From Verrucomicrobiota bacterium JB024 (lineage in GTDB: Bacteria; Verrucomicrobiota; Verrucomicrobiia; Opitutales; Cerasicoccaceae), in NCBI GenBank assembly GCA_030673825.1, contig JAUTCS010000159.1, positions 1 through 64,000 on the forward strand: 64,000 nt of DNA, read 5' to 3'. Shown piece by piece: positions 34,331 through 42,596 of this stretch. Within the stretch, counting starts at the first letter, position 1. Each line of letters opens with the position of its first letter. Made by a program: the position numbers and the translations under genes. The notes under the pieces were generated by a model. It saw nothing but the letters and a program-made list of their open reading frames with translations. It was not told the origin of the DNA and ran no database searches.

Positions 34331-34372
34331 TGCAAACGTTTTTATTTTAAGACGTCAAAAGTTATTTGTCAA
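34331..34372 (-). promoter_or_regulatory. Sigma-70 promoter with overlapping LacI-type operator
   Basis: Reading the minus strand: -35 TTGACA (34372-34367), exactly 17 bp, -10 TAAAAT (34349-34344). TGCAAACGTTTTTA (34331-34344 on the plus strand) matches the cre/LacI-GalR consensus TGNAANCGNTTNCA at all but one defined base, and it covers the predicted transcription start. It lies about 110 bp upstream of the CBM9/GH42-like gene. A LacI-type repressor is not encoded nearby, except for the LacI-like sensor half of the XylR-type protein at 38457. Confidence 0.8.
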
Positions 34373-34490
34373 TGAACGTCGCAAAACTGTCTTCAGCGCA
34401 TCACTTCCAAAGGCGATGAGCAGAGGACTGGAAAAACGCCGATGTCAGGCGGGAAATGCAGTCCGTCAGACTACCGCGATACAGGACCGC

Positions 34491-35102
34491 TCACGCGAAA
34501 AACTCGTCTTCCAGCATGAGGCAGAGAGTGTGGTAAATCGGCAGGTGGTACTCCTGTACCTGATAGGTCTCGGTCGCCGGGGCTCGCAGGCACAGGTCAA
34601 CCAGGCCAGCGAGCCGCCCCCCTCCGGCCCCGGTCAGGGCGAGGCAGCTCAGTCCGCGTGCGCGGGCCACCTCCGCCGCCGCGCACACGTTGCGGGCGTT
34701 GCCGGAGGTGCTCAGTCCGATGAAAACGTCGCCGGGCTTGCCCAGACCCCAGACGAGCTGCGCGTAGGTCAGCTCGGGATCCACGTCATTGTTGAACGCT
34801 GTGGTCAGCGCCGGAAAGACGGTCAGCGGAATGGCCGGGAGGGAGCCTTGGAGCTTGTCGGCCATGTCGGCGGGAAGGCCCTCGCGCTCGGCGGCTGAGA
34901 GCGGGCGCTTGCTGGCGAAGCCCTTGAGGAGCTCGCCGGTCCAATGGTCGGCGTCGGCGGCGCTGCCGCCGTTCCCGGCCAGTAGAAGCTTGCCGCCGGT
35001 GCGGTAGCAGTCGCGCAGCATGGTAAAAGCCTGCTCGATGTCGGCCTGAAGCGGCGCGAGCGCGGGGTGGCGTGTCATGAGTTTCTGGATACGCATAGTC
35101 AT
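34491..35102 (-). CDS. SIS-domain sugar-phosphate isomerase (GmhA/DiaA-like)
   Basis: About 203 aa. The ATG at 35102 overlaps the upstream ROK stop as ATGA, so it is translationally coupled; earlier in-frame codons fall inside that gene. The SIS fold is clear: KLLLAGNGGSAADADHWTGELL (phosphosugar-binding loop), FNNDVDPELTYAQLVWGLGKPGDVFIGLSTSGNARNV, ending in CLMLEDEFF. GmhA makes heptose-7-phosphate for LPS; DiaA is a regulator. In an operon with a GH2 beta-mannosidase and a ROK kinase, a hexose-phosphate isomerase role (for example mannose-6-P to fructose-6-P) is an attractive alternative. Confidence 0.83.
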   Translation of the reverse strand: MTMRIQKLMTRHPALAPLQADIEQAFTMLRDCYRTGGKLLLAGNGGSAADADHWTGELLKGFASKRPLSAAEREGLPADMADKLQGSLPAIPLTVFPALTTAFNNDVDPELTYAQLVWGLGKPGDVFIGLSTSGNARNVCAAAEVARARGLSCLALTGAGGGRLAGLVDLCLRAPATETYQVQEYHLPIYHTLCLMLEDEFFA

Positions 35103-36061
35103 GAAGATTTCTGAAAGGCGAGGGTGGCGACGGAGAGCGCGGCGTAGTCGCCGACCTGCTCGCCGAGCTTGGCAGGGACAACCATGCACACCGACTGCGC
35201 GAGGGTGAGCGCCTCGGCCCGTAGCACCTCCCCCGCGATGGGCCAGAGCGCCTCCCGCTGGCGGGCGAAGATGCTGCCGATGACGATACGCTCCGGGTTG
35301 AGCAGGTCGATGAGCAGCGCCAGGCCGCGGCCGAGCTGGGTCGCCGCCGCCTTGATGGACTGGAGGGCGGCGGCGTCGCCAGCGGCGGCCGCGTTAAAGA
35401 CCTGGTGCGCGCTCTCGGCGGTGAAGCCATTCATATGGGCGAGGCGGACAATTCCCCCGCCACTGCAAAAACCCTCGAACGAACCGGCCTTGCCGTAGCC
35501 GGTGGGGCCATCCTCGGCCATCCGGATGTGGCCGACTTCCCCGGCGTTGTCATTGGTTCCTGAATACAGTTTCCCGTCCAGGATGAGACCCGCGCCCATA
35601 CCTGTGCCGAAGGTGAGGAAGACCATGTTGCTAGTGCCCCGGCCAGCGCCCCATCGCCACTCGGCGAGCGCGCAGGCGTTGGCGTCGTTTTGGAGAAAGG
35701 CAGGCACGCCGAAGGTCTTGGCAAAAAACTGCGTGACGGGAATGGCGTCCCAAGCGGGCAGGTTGGGCGGACTCAGCACGAGTCCGCGGCGGCTGTCCAG
35801 CGGACCACCACAACTGATGCCGACTGCGTCAGGGGAGAGGTTCAGCTCGGAGAGCATGGCTTGCGCTGTCTCTGCGAGCTGGTGCAGGACCGTCTGCGGC
35901 TCGGGCGCGGTCGGGAAGGACTCCCGGTCAAGGATACGCACGGTGTCGCCCGCGCTCTCGCCGAGGATGGCCGCGCTCTTGGTTCCGCCGATGTCGAATC
36001 CCAGCAAGGTGCGTGTCGCTTTCATCGTGTACGTGAAGGGTTGCTTTTCGAGGGGTGGCAT
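35099..36061 (-). CDS. ROK-family sugar kinase
   Basis: 320 aa from the ATG next to the GH2 stop codon; ATG 36025 is a possible start and begins right at the fold. The family phosphorylates hexoses. LLGFDIGGTKSAAIL is the phosphate motif, QNDANACALAEWRWGAG carries the catalytic Asp, and LTFGTGMGAGLIL is the second glycine loop. The zinc site CxCGxxGCxE is not intact: the matching segment reads GSFEGFCSGGGI, with one Cys. It lies between the GH2 mannosidase and the SIS isomerase, so it probably acts on the sugar released by GH2 (mannose). Confidence 0.88.
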   Translation of the reverse strand: MPPLEKQPFTYTMKATRTLLGFDIGGTKSAAILGESAGDTVRILDRESFPTAPEPQTVLHQLAETAQAMLSELNLSPDAVGISCGGPLDSRRGLVLSPPNLPAWDAIPVTQFFAKTFGVPAFLQNDANACALAEWRWGAGRGTSNMVFLTFGTGMGAGLILDGKLYSGTNDNAGEVGHIRMAEDGPTGYGKAGSFEGFCSGGGIVRLAHMNGFTAESAHQVFNAAAAGDAAALQSIKAAATQLGRGLALLIDLLNPERIVIGSIFARQREALWPIAGEVLRAEALTLAQSVCMVVPAKLGEQVGDYAALSVATLAFQKSS

Positions 36062-38374
36062 CTACCGGGCGCCTTCGTCCTGCCAGCCGAGTTCGCGCAT
36101 CCACGTGCGATACTGGTTGAGGGAAAAGGGCGGGTTGCCCGCGAGGGTGTGGTTCTCGCCGGTGCCCTGCTCACTCTGCCAGGTGATCTGGTAAAGTGTC
36201 TGTCGGGAGGCGGTGTAGGGCAGGCGACCGAGAACGGTCACGGCGTCCGCCCGCGCGCTGCGCTCGCCGGTGAGGACAGTTTCGCCGGTGCCGAGATCGC
36301 GTACCTGCCAGCGCAGGGGGATGTCCTCGCGGGTGTCGTTGCAGGCGGCCAGCTCCAGGTGCCAGTCGCGCGGTTCGCGGAAGCTCAGGCAGAGCGGGGC
36401 TTGCGAGCGTCGGAGGGCGTAAAAGGCCCGCTTGGGCACATCGTAGTAGTCGATGACCGCGTCGGAAAACTGCGGCCAGCCGTCGCGCAGATTCCACCAG
36501 ACGATGCCGGTGCGGCGCCACTTGGCCAGGCGGAATTGTTCGACGAAAAACTTCATCGCCTCGGCCTGCACGCACTGCGAGGAAAAGGCGAAGTCGTCCA
36601 GGTTGTCCGGCACGGTGCCGAAGAGTTCGCGCACCTGCTTGCACATCAGCTCGACGCGGTAGTCGTACAGGTCCACGCCGGGGATGGGCGAGGTCGCGTG
36701 CAGGCGCCACTCGTCGTTGTGCGGCGGCCAGTGCTTGTCCGGGGAGATAAAGCGGGCCACCGAGGCGGGCTCGGGGCAGCCGTGGTAACCCATCTCCGAG
36801 GCGAAGTGCGCGGTGGTGAGCCGGTAATAGTCGCTCTTGAAATTATCGCGAGCCCCCCACAGGTGGCGTTCGGGCAGGGCGTCCAATCCGGCGGAGTGCC
36901 GGTATGCCTCTGGTGAAATATACGGCGAGGAGGGCAGGTATTCGCGGCCCGGGTCGTGGGCGCGGACCGCGGCGGGGAGCACGTGGCGGGTGAGCGCGTT
37001 GTCGTTGGGGTCGCCCCCGGCAAAGCCCGGCCAACCGGCGGCCTCGTCGCACTCGTTGTCGCCCGCCCACAGTGCCAGGCAGGCATGTGCGCGCAGGCGC
37101 TTGACGACCTTCACCGCCTCCGCCGAGAGGCGCGCCTGGAACTCCGCGTCCTGCGGGTAGAGGGCGCAGCCCAGCGCGAAGTCCTGCCACACGAGCAGCC
37201 CGTGCTCGTCACACAGGTCGTAGAAAAGGTCGTCCTCGTACACATTGCCACCCCAGCAACGAACGAGGTTGCAGCCCGATTCGATCAGCCGTGCGATGAA
37301 GCCCGGTACCTTGTCGCGATCGCGCGAGTGGTAGGCGTCGAGGGGGACGTGGTTCGTGCCGAGGATGAAGACGGGCTCGCCGTTGACGTGAAACTGAAAA
37401 GCTCCCGAGCCCTGCGCGTCGGTGGCGTCCGTGCGCTCCAGCCGCACGGTACGGATGCCGTGCCGGAATTCGGCCTGGTCGATCTCATGGCCGTTTTTGA
37501 GCAGGCGGACGGTGACCGCGTACAGGTGCGGCTCGCCACGCCCACGCGGCCACCAGCGCAGCGGCTGGTCCACGCTGATCGGCAGACGTGTTGCCTCGAA
37601 CAGGAATTTCTTCTTTGCCGTAAACTGCGAGTTCCCGCACACGCCCGTGATCTCGACTTCGTAGTTATCTTTGGATACAGGGCCCAGCCGCGCTCGCACA
37701 TGCAGGGACAGCTCGGCCTGATACTCGTCAGCCTTGACCGTGCGCAGGAAAACATCGTCCAGGCGCTCCACCGGGCGCTCGATGAGCTGCACGGGCCGCC
37801 ACAACCCGACGGAGAGGGCGCGGGGCATGATGTCCCAGCCGAAGCTGTGCGGGGCCTTGCGCACGTAGAGCGCTTCCCAGCAGGAGCCCTGCGCCATGAC
37901 GGCTGCCGGGTACTCGTAGCGAGTGGCTTCCTGCGGGACAGGCCGCAGGCGTACGAGGAGTTCGTTGAGGCCGGGGAGCAGTCGGTTGCCGACTTCGAAC
38001 TCGTGCTCGACGAGGGCGTTGTCGCTCGTGCCGATGAGTTCACCGTTGAGAAAATAGTCGGCGAAACAGTCCACGCCCTCGAAGCGCAGAAAGACCGGTC
38101 CCTCCGCTTCTCCGCTCCACTCGAAGGTGCGGGCGTATGCGACATGGAAGTCCTCGAAGGCCCGCAGGTCCGCGATATTCATGCCGTGAAAGGGCTCGGG
38201 GATCTCGCCCGCCGCGAGCAGATCGAGCTCCAGGTTGCCGGGGACGGTGGCGGGGTAGGCGGGAGCCCCGCTGGCGCGGAGGCCGTCGATCGTGGTGGCG
38301 GTCAGAGGCTGCTCGCTCAGGGTGAGCGTCCAGGCACCGGACAAGGAATGGACTTTATGGGAGGAAAACTGCAT
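36062..38374 (-). CDS. GH2 beta-mannosidase-like enzyme, signal-less
   Basis: 770 aa. The order is the GH2 one: sugar-binding jelly roll (FLRFEGVDCFADYFLNGELIGTSDN, about 95-125), an immunoglobulin-like domain, a TIM barrel (about 340-600) and C-terminal domains. Predicted acid/base is E441 in GDNE, where most family members have GNNE; the nucleophile is E527 in FASEMGYHG. The general sequence (LHGMN, WPHNDEWRLH) is nearer beta-mannosidases than beta-galactosidases. No signal peptide, so it should be cytoplasmic. It leads the operon GH2 - ROK kinase - SIS isomerase and is divergent from the XylR-like regulator 82 bp away. Confidence 0.9.
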   Translation of the reverse strand: MQFSSHKVHSLSGAWTLTLSEQPLTATTIDGLRASGAPAYPATVPGNLELDLLAAGEIPEPFHGMNIADLRAFEDFHVAYARTFEWSGEAEGPVFLRFEGVDCFADYFLNGELIGTSDNALVEHEFEVGNRLLPGLNELLVRLRPVPQEATRYEYPAAVMAQGSCWEALYVRKAPHSFGWDIMPRALSVGLWRPVQLIERPVERLDDVFLRTVKADEYQAELSLHVRARLGPVSKDNYEVEITGVCGNSQFTAKKKFLFEATRLPISVDQPLRWWPRGRGEPHLYAVTVRLLKNGHEIDQAEFRHGIRTVRLERTDATDAQGSGAFQFHVNGEPVFILGTNHVPLDAYHSRDRDKVPGFIARLIESGCNLVRCWGGNVYEDDLFYDLCDEHGLLVWQDFALGCALYPQDAEFQARLSAEAVKVVKRLRAHACLALWAGDNECDEAAGWPGFAGGDPNDNALTRHVLPAAVRAHDPGREYLPSSPYISPEAYRHSAGLDALPERHLWGARDNFKSDYYRLTTAHFASEMGYHGCPEPASVARFISPDKHWPPHNDEWRLHATSPIPGVDLYDYRVELMCKQVRELFGTVPDNLDDFAFSSQCVQAEAMKFFVEQFRLAKWRRTGIVWWNLRDGWPQFSDAVIDYYDVPKRAFYALRRSQAPLCLSFREPRDWHLELAACNDTREDIPLRWQVRDLGTGETVLTGERSARADAVTVLGRLPYTASRQTLYQITWQSEQGTGENHTLAGNPPFSLNQYRTWMRELGWQDEGAR

Positions 38375-38421
38375 GGGCTGGGATGCGTTTTATCCTAGCA
38401 GGTGAGGCAATTTTAGGCGTT

Positions 38422-38453
38422 GCCAAAATCGCTCATAGATTTATCGTTTTGGC
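38422..38453. promoter_or_regulatory. Inverted-repeat operator next to the XylR-like start
   Basis: GCCAAAA (38422-38428) and TTTTGGC (38447-38453) form an inverted repeat with centres about 25 bp apart, ending three bases before the regulator ATG. It lies in the 82-bp divergent gap to the GH2 gene. A binding site for the XylR-like protein and autoregulation are likely by position. CGTTTTGGC recurs at 46568-46576 upstream of the sulfatase gene. Confidence 0.5.
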
Positions 38454-38456
38454 TTG

Positions 38457-39626
38457 ATGATCAAGCGCCGCCGACCGACACCGCCCTACCTCGTGCAGGT
38501 GGTGGCCGACCTGCAGTGGGACTACTTTCGTGAAGTGGCCCTGGGGGCGCGTCACTACGGGTTCGAGACCGGGCGGCTGCGCTTCGCTGATCACTGGCTG
38601 GAGCACGAGCTGGCCGAGGGGATCGAAAAGCTGGTCATGAAGCGCGGCATCCACGGCCTGATCATCCCCATGCACAGCGCGGCGGATTTCAAACGCGTTT
38701 CCCACGTGCCGGTGCCGATCGTTAATGTGTCAAACTCGCTGGGCTCACCGGGTGTGCCGCTGGTCACGCAGGATGACGAGGAGGTCGGCCGTCTGGCCGC
38801 CGAGCACTTGCTGGACAACGGTTGCCGCGTGTTTGGCTTTTGGGGGATGGGGATGCAGCCCTACTCGGAGGGTCGCTTGCGGGGCTTCACGGCGCGGCTG
38901 GCCGAGGACGGGTTCAAGCCGTCGGTGGGACGCGCACTGGGGACTTCCCGTCAATGGGTGGGCAAGCTGCGCGCCTGGCTGGCTGAGCTGCCGCTGCCTG
39001 CGGGGATTTTCGCTGCCGACGACTCCCGCGCGCTCACGGTCATGCGCATCGCACGGGAGTTCGGCTATCGTGTGCCGGAGGATCTCGCCGTGCTCGGGGC
39101 GGGTAACGAAAGCTACTGGGTGGACTTTGAGCGCACACCTTTGACAAGTATCCCCCTGCCGGCCCGTGCTATCGGCTATCAGGCGGCGGCGCTGCTGGAC
39201 GAGCTGATCACGGCAGGCAAGCGCGAGGCGCCGACCCGACGGCTGCCGGTCTCCGGACTGGTTCGTCGCAAGTCCACCGACATCCTTTTTATCGAGGACG
39301 AGGCCCTCCGCCGAGCCCTTGCCTTTATCCGGCAGCATGCGCATGAGAACCCGTACGTCGAGGACGTGGCCCGCGCCGCCGGGGTCTCCCGCGCTGTACT
39401 CAAGGCCCGCTTCCGCAAGCAGCTCGGGCGCTCCGTGCTGGAGGAAATTCTGCGGGTACGGATCGATCTCGCCCAGCGCCTGCTGGCAGATACGACGCTG
39501 CCGACCTCCGCCGTGGCCGAGCGCTGTGGCTTCCCGAACTCGCAGCGATTCAGCCTGCGCTTCAAGCAATCGACCGGCCAGACACCGACCGCCTACCGCA
39601 AGCGTTCACAGGCCTACGCGGGTTGA
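38457..39626 (+). CDS. XylR-like regulator: LacI-type sensor plus AraC HTH
   Basis: About 389 aa from ATG 38457. Residues about 10-270 form a periplasmic-binding-protein-like sensor as in LacI/XylR (VVADLQWDYFREVALGARHYGFE; IHGLIIPMHSAADFKRV; LPLPAGIFAADDSRALTVMRIAREFGYRVPEDLAVLG; SIPLPARAIGYQAAALL). The C-terminus carries two AraC helix-turn-helices (NPYVEDVARAAGVSRAVLKARFRKQLGRSVLEEI and LPTSAVAERCGFPNSQRFSLRFKQSTGQTPTAYR). This is the E. coli XylR architecture, frequent in Opitutales. It is divergent from the GH2 operon and probably activates it when bound to sugar. Confidence 0.92.
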   Translation: MIKRRRPTPPYLVQVVADLQWDYFREVALGARHYGFETGRLRFADHWLEHELAEGIEKLVMKRGIHGLIIPMHSAADFKRVSHVPVPIVNVSNSLGSPGVPLVTQDDEEVGRLAAEHLLDNGCRVFGFWGMGMQPYSEGRLRGFTARLAEDGFKPSVGRALGTSRQWVGKLRAWLAELPLPAGIFAADDSRALTVMRIAREFGYRVPEDLAVLGAGNESYWVDFERTPLTSIPLPARAIGYQAAALLDELITAGKREAPTRRLPVSGLVRRKSTDILFIEDEALRRALAFIRQHAHENPYVEDVARAAGVSRAVLKARFRKQLGRSVLEEILRVRIDLAQRLLADTTLPTSAVAERCGFPNSQRFSLRFKQSTGQTPTAYRKRSQAYAG

Positions 39627-39785
39627 ACGGGGCGGACGCTTCGGCTGGCTTGTCGGGATGCTTATCGAGCAGAACCGATATCCGCGCGGGCAGGGGAGGG
39701 CCGTCAGTTCTGGCGACGCGGGTAGGCAGGTGTTTTTTACGCGATAAAACCTTGGCAAGCCGGGGGACGTTCCCACCATGGCGGC

Positions 39786-40934
39786 GTGAATGCTAAAACA
39801 TCCGGGCTGCTCGCCCTTTTAATCCTGAGCTTGTGCGCCGCCCCGATTCGGGCGGACTGGGGGGACGGCGGCTTGGCTGACACCGTTGCTTCCGGGGATA
39901 CGCCGGTGGTGGATATGTCCGGCTGGACGCCGTCCGGGCCGGTGGAGGGGAGTGAAGACGATTGGATCGAGCTGACCTCGGGCGAGCTTCTGCGCGGCGA
40001 GATCAAGCGCATGTACGACGAGAGCCTGGTCTTTGACAGCGACAAGCTCGGGGACCTCACCCTGGACTGGGACGACATCAAGCAGATCCACTCGAAGCGC
40101 CCGTTGAGCATGCGCCTCGACAACCGCACCACAGTGGTCGGGCAGGTCAGCCTGGAGGGCGACAACGTCATCGTCAAGGGACCGGCAGGCGAGACGCAGA
40201 CCTACAAGCGCGAGGACGTGGTCTCCCTTGTCACCGCGAAGACGAGCGAGCTCAAGCGCTGGAACTTCGAGGCGAGCTTCGGCATGGATGTGCAGAGCGG
40301 CAACACCAACGAGGTTTCGTACAGCGCCAGTGTGGACATCAAGCGGCGTACCGCGCTGACCCGTTTCTCCATCACCTATCTGGGCAACTACTCGCGTAAC
40401 GACGGAGTCGTCAGCACCAGCAATCAGCGCGTGAACAGCTACTTCGACTATTTTTGGGACAAGCGTCTGTTTATCCGCCCGATCTTTGTCCAGTACTACC
40501 AGGACCCCTTCCAGAACCTCGATTTTCAGGGGCTGATTGGCACGGGTGTTGGTTACCAGCTCGTCAAGAACGCGGACTTCGAGTGGGACGTGGTGGCCGG
40601 TCCGGCCTTCCAGTATAACATCTACGACAACGTGCAGCCCGGCCAGAGCAAGTCCAACGGAAGCCCCGCTGCCATGATCACCACGACCTACAGCTACGAC
40701 ATCAACGACGACCTCACTCTCTCGGGTAACTACCAGTTCATCGTGACGGATAAGGAGACCGGTCTGCTCACAACGAACTTCACCACCACGCTCAGCTACG
40801 AGATCAACGACATCTTTGACATCAACACTTCGCTGATCTGGAACCGCATTCAGGACCCCACGCCCGACTCCAGCGGTAACGTGCCCAAGCGGAACGACCT
40901 CAGCCTCATCATCGGCCTGGGGATCAGCTACTAG
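39786..40934 (+). CDS. DUF481-family outer-membrane protein
   Basis: 382 aa from a GTG start at 39786; no upstream ATG stays in frame. A signal peptide (about 1-23) is followed by a segment of small strands (DDWIELTSGELLRGEIKRMYDESLVFDSDKLGDLTLDWDDIKQIHS), then the DUF481 barrel from about residue 150 (FEASFGMDVQSGNTNEVSYS). Alternating strands run to the C-terminal LSLIIGLGISY, an aromatic end typical of outer-membrane barrels. Function unknown; the family is called salt-induced outer membrane protein in some annotations. Free-standing between operons. Confidence 0.9.
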   Translation: MNAKTSGLLALLILSLCAAPIRADWGDGGLADTVASGDTPVVDMSGWTPSGPVEGSEDDWIELTSGELLRGEIKRMYDESLVFDSDKLGDLTLDWDDIKQIHSKRPLSMRLDNRTTVVGQVSLEGDNVIVKGPAGETQTYKREDVVSLVTAKTSELKRWNFEASFGMDVQSGNTNEVSYSASVDIKRRTALTRFSITYLGNYSRNDGVVSTSNQRVNSYFDYFWDKRLFIRPIFVQYYQDPFQNLDFQGLIGTGVGYQLVKNADFEWDVVAGPAFQYNIYDNVQPGQSKSNGSPAAMITTTYSYDINDDLTLSGNYQFIVTDKETGLLTTNFTTTLSYEINDIFDINTSLIWNRIQDPTPDSSGNVPKRNDLSLIIGLGISY

Positions 40935-40943
40935 CGAAGAGCG

Positions 40944-41012
40944 ATTAACCGCAGAGGGCACAGAATACACAGAGGATTTCAGTCTGTGTGCCTTTGCGTC
41001 TTTAGTGGTAAA
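40944..41012. repeat. Intergenic repeat of the ACCGCAGAGG/CACAGAGG type
   Basis: TTAACCGCAGAGGGCACAGA, continuing to CACAGAGG (to about 40975), is followed by its loose reverse complement CTGTGTGCCTTTGCGTC...TAGTGGTAAA. It is a recognisable intergenic repeat type in several environmental phyla and forms an imperfect hairpin between the DUF481 and OYE genes. Confidence 0.5.
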
Positions 41013-41057
41013 TCGAATCTTTCAAGTTTTACGGGTGAGCCCTGCCCGGCCCGCCGC

Positions 41058-42131
41058 TTACGAGGCGGCGAGGGCCGGGTAGTCGGTGTAGCCGACGGAG
41101 CCAGCGCCGTAGAAGGTGTCGGAGCGCGGTTCGTTCAGCGGGGCACCGGCGGCCAGGCGGGCGGGCAGGTCCGGGTTGGCGATGAAGAGCTTGCCCCAGG
41201 CGGCAGCATCGGCCTCGCCGCTTTCGATCAGGCGGTTGGCAGTGGGGACGTCGAGCTGCTGGTTGGCGATGAGGACTCCACCGAAGGCCTGCTTCATGAG
41301 CGGGCTCAGGCGGGGGTTCTCCTGAGATTCTCGGGTGAATAGGAAGGCCAGGCCGCGCTTGCCCGCTTCGCGGGCGACGTAGGTAAAGGTCTCTTCCGGG
41401 TTCGCGTCTCCCATGTCGTGGGAGTCGCCACGCGGGGCCAGATGCAGGCCGACGCGATCCGCGCCCCAGACGGAGATGGCGGCATCCACGGCCTCCAGCA
41501 TGAGGCGGGCGCGGTTCTCGACCGGGCCGCCGTACTCGTCGGTGCGGTGGTTGGTGCCGGATTGCAGGAACTGGTCGAGCAGGTAGCCGTTGGCCCCGTG
41601 GAGTTCCACCCCGTCGAATCCGGCGCGCTTGGCGTTCTCGGCGCCGCGTCGGTAGGCCTCGACGATGGCGGGGATTTCATGGGTTTCGAGGGCTCGGGGC
41701 GTTTCAAAGTCCTTCATCGGACGCACCAGGCTGACGTGCCCGGCGGGCTTGACGGCGCTCGGGGCCACCGGCAGCTTGCCGTCGAGGTAGGTCGGGTCCG
41801 AGATACGGCCGACGTGCCATAACTGCATAAAAATGCGTCCACCCGCTTCGTGCACGGCGGCGGTGATCTTTTTCCAGCCCTCGACCTGGGCCTCACTCCA
41901 GATGCCGGGGGTGTCCGGATAGCCCACGCCCATGGGGTCCACAGCGGTGGCCTCGGTCAGGATGAGTCCTGCACCCGCACGTTGGCGGTAGTATTCGACC
42001 ATCAAGTCAGTCGGCACGCGGCCTTCACCGGCGCGGCAGCGAGTCAGCGGCGCCATGATGACGCGGTTGGGGAGGGTGAGGGCGCCCGCCTGGAGCGGCT
42101 GGAAGAGAGGAGATTGTGTGTTGGCTTTCAT
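41058..42131 (-). CDS. Old Yellow Enzyme family flavin oxidoreductase
   Basis: 357 aa from ATG 42131; a longer frame upstream runs into the divergent regulator and is spurious. OYE-family FMN enzymes reduce electrophilic alkenes such as N-ethylmaleimide with NAD(P)H. Hallmarks: LFQPLQAGALTLPNRVIMAPLTRCRAGEGRVPT (FMN pocket), LWHVGRIS, GFDGVELHGANGYLLDQFLQ, and NHRTDEYGGPVENRARL (active-site Tyr). About 360 aa is normal, and the NemA/YqjM group is the closest by eye. It is divergent from ArsR-type gene 42230-42544 with two copies of an operator between them. Confidence 0.92.
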   Translation of the reverse strand: MKANTQSPLFQPLQAGALTLPNRVIMAPLTRCRAGEGRVPTDLMVEYYRQRAGAGLILTEATAVDPMGVGYPDTPGIWSEAQVEGWKKITAAVHEAGGRIFMQLWHVGRISDPTYLDGKLPVAPSAVKPAGHVSLVRPMKDFETPRALETHEIPAIVEAYRRGAENAKRAGFDGVELHGANGYLLDQFLQSGTNHRTDEYGGPVENRARLMLEAVDAAISVWGADRVGLHLAPRGDSHDMGDANPEETFTYVAREAGKRGLAFLFTRESQENPRLSPLMKQAFGGVLIANQQLDVPTANRLIESGEADAAAWGKLFIANPDLPARLAAGAPLNEPRSDTFYGAGSVGYTDYPALAAS

Positions 42132-42201
42132 TGTTCGATTCCTTTCGAACATAGACGGTTTTTTCGCCCCGTCAAATCGAATGTTTGATTTTTGTCGAAC
42201 A
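42132..42201. promoter_or_regulatory. Twin inverted-repeat operators for the ArsR-type protein
   Basis: TGTTCGA-n6-TCGAACA (42132-42151) and TGTTTGA-n6-TCGAACA (42182-42201) share arms and spacing. They are exactly 50 bp apart, about five helical turns, in the divergent interval. The first touches the OYE start codon, the second lies 29 bp before the regulator start. Both genes can thus be silenced by one dimeric repressor bound in register. Confidence 0.8.
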
Positions 42202-42229
42202 ATCTGTACGTTTATGAAAAGACAGTCCC

Positions 42230-42544
42230 GTGAAAGAGTATACCCATCCCGACCTCTCCGATGTGACCCTGAGCGCCGCCATGCAGACCCTGGCCGATCC
42301 GGCCCGGGTGGCGATTCTGCGCGCGGTGATCGCGTCGGACACGGGCGAGATCGCGTGTAATGAGATCCCGCTCCAGTTGAGCAAGGCCACGGTCTCGCAC
42401 CACTTCGAATCACTCCGGGAGGCCGGGCTGATCCAGACCCGGGTCGTGGGGACGAAGTGCCTCTCCTCGCTGCGACGGGAAGAGTTCGAGGCGCGTTTCC
42501 CCGGACTGCTCGATCTCGTGCTGGGCGAGAAGACGGGGGCGTAG
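42230..42544 (+). CDS. ArsR-type winged-helix regulator
   Basis: 104 aa from a GTG start. The winged helix is clear: TLADPARVAILRAVIA, then LQLSKATVSHHFESLREAGLIQTRVVGTKCLSSL. The metal-binding CxCxxC box of metal sensors is missing. Two cysteines, C43 just before the recognition helix and C77 in the wing, could sense electrophiles or redox change. That would fit its partner OYE, an enzyme that detoxifies electrophiles. The short length is usual for ArsR. Confidence 0.88.
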   Translation: MKEYTHPDLSDVTLSAAMQTLADPARVAILRAVIASDTGEIACNEIPLQLSKATVSHHFESLREAGLIQTRVVGTKCLSSLRREEFEARFPGLLDLVLGEKTGA

Positions 42545-42596
42545 GAACGGTCCCGTCGGGTTGCAATCGCGCGGGCCTTCGGGCATACTGGGCCCC

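Noticed and set aside
34491-35189. Longer N-terminus of the SIS protein
   Set aside because: The extra residues overlap the end of the ROK kinase gene, and the ATGA overlap at 35102 gives a natural coupled start.
8268-38374. A SusC/SusD-type polysaccharide utilisation locus
   Set aside because: No TonB-dependent receptor or SusD-like lipoprotein is present, despite the many glycoside hydrolases.
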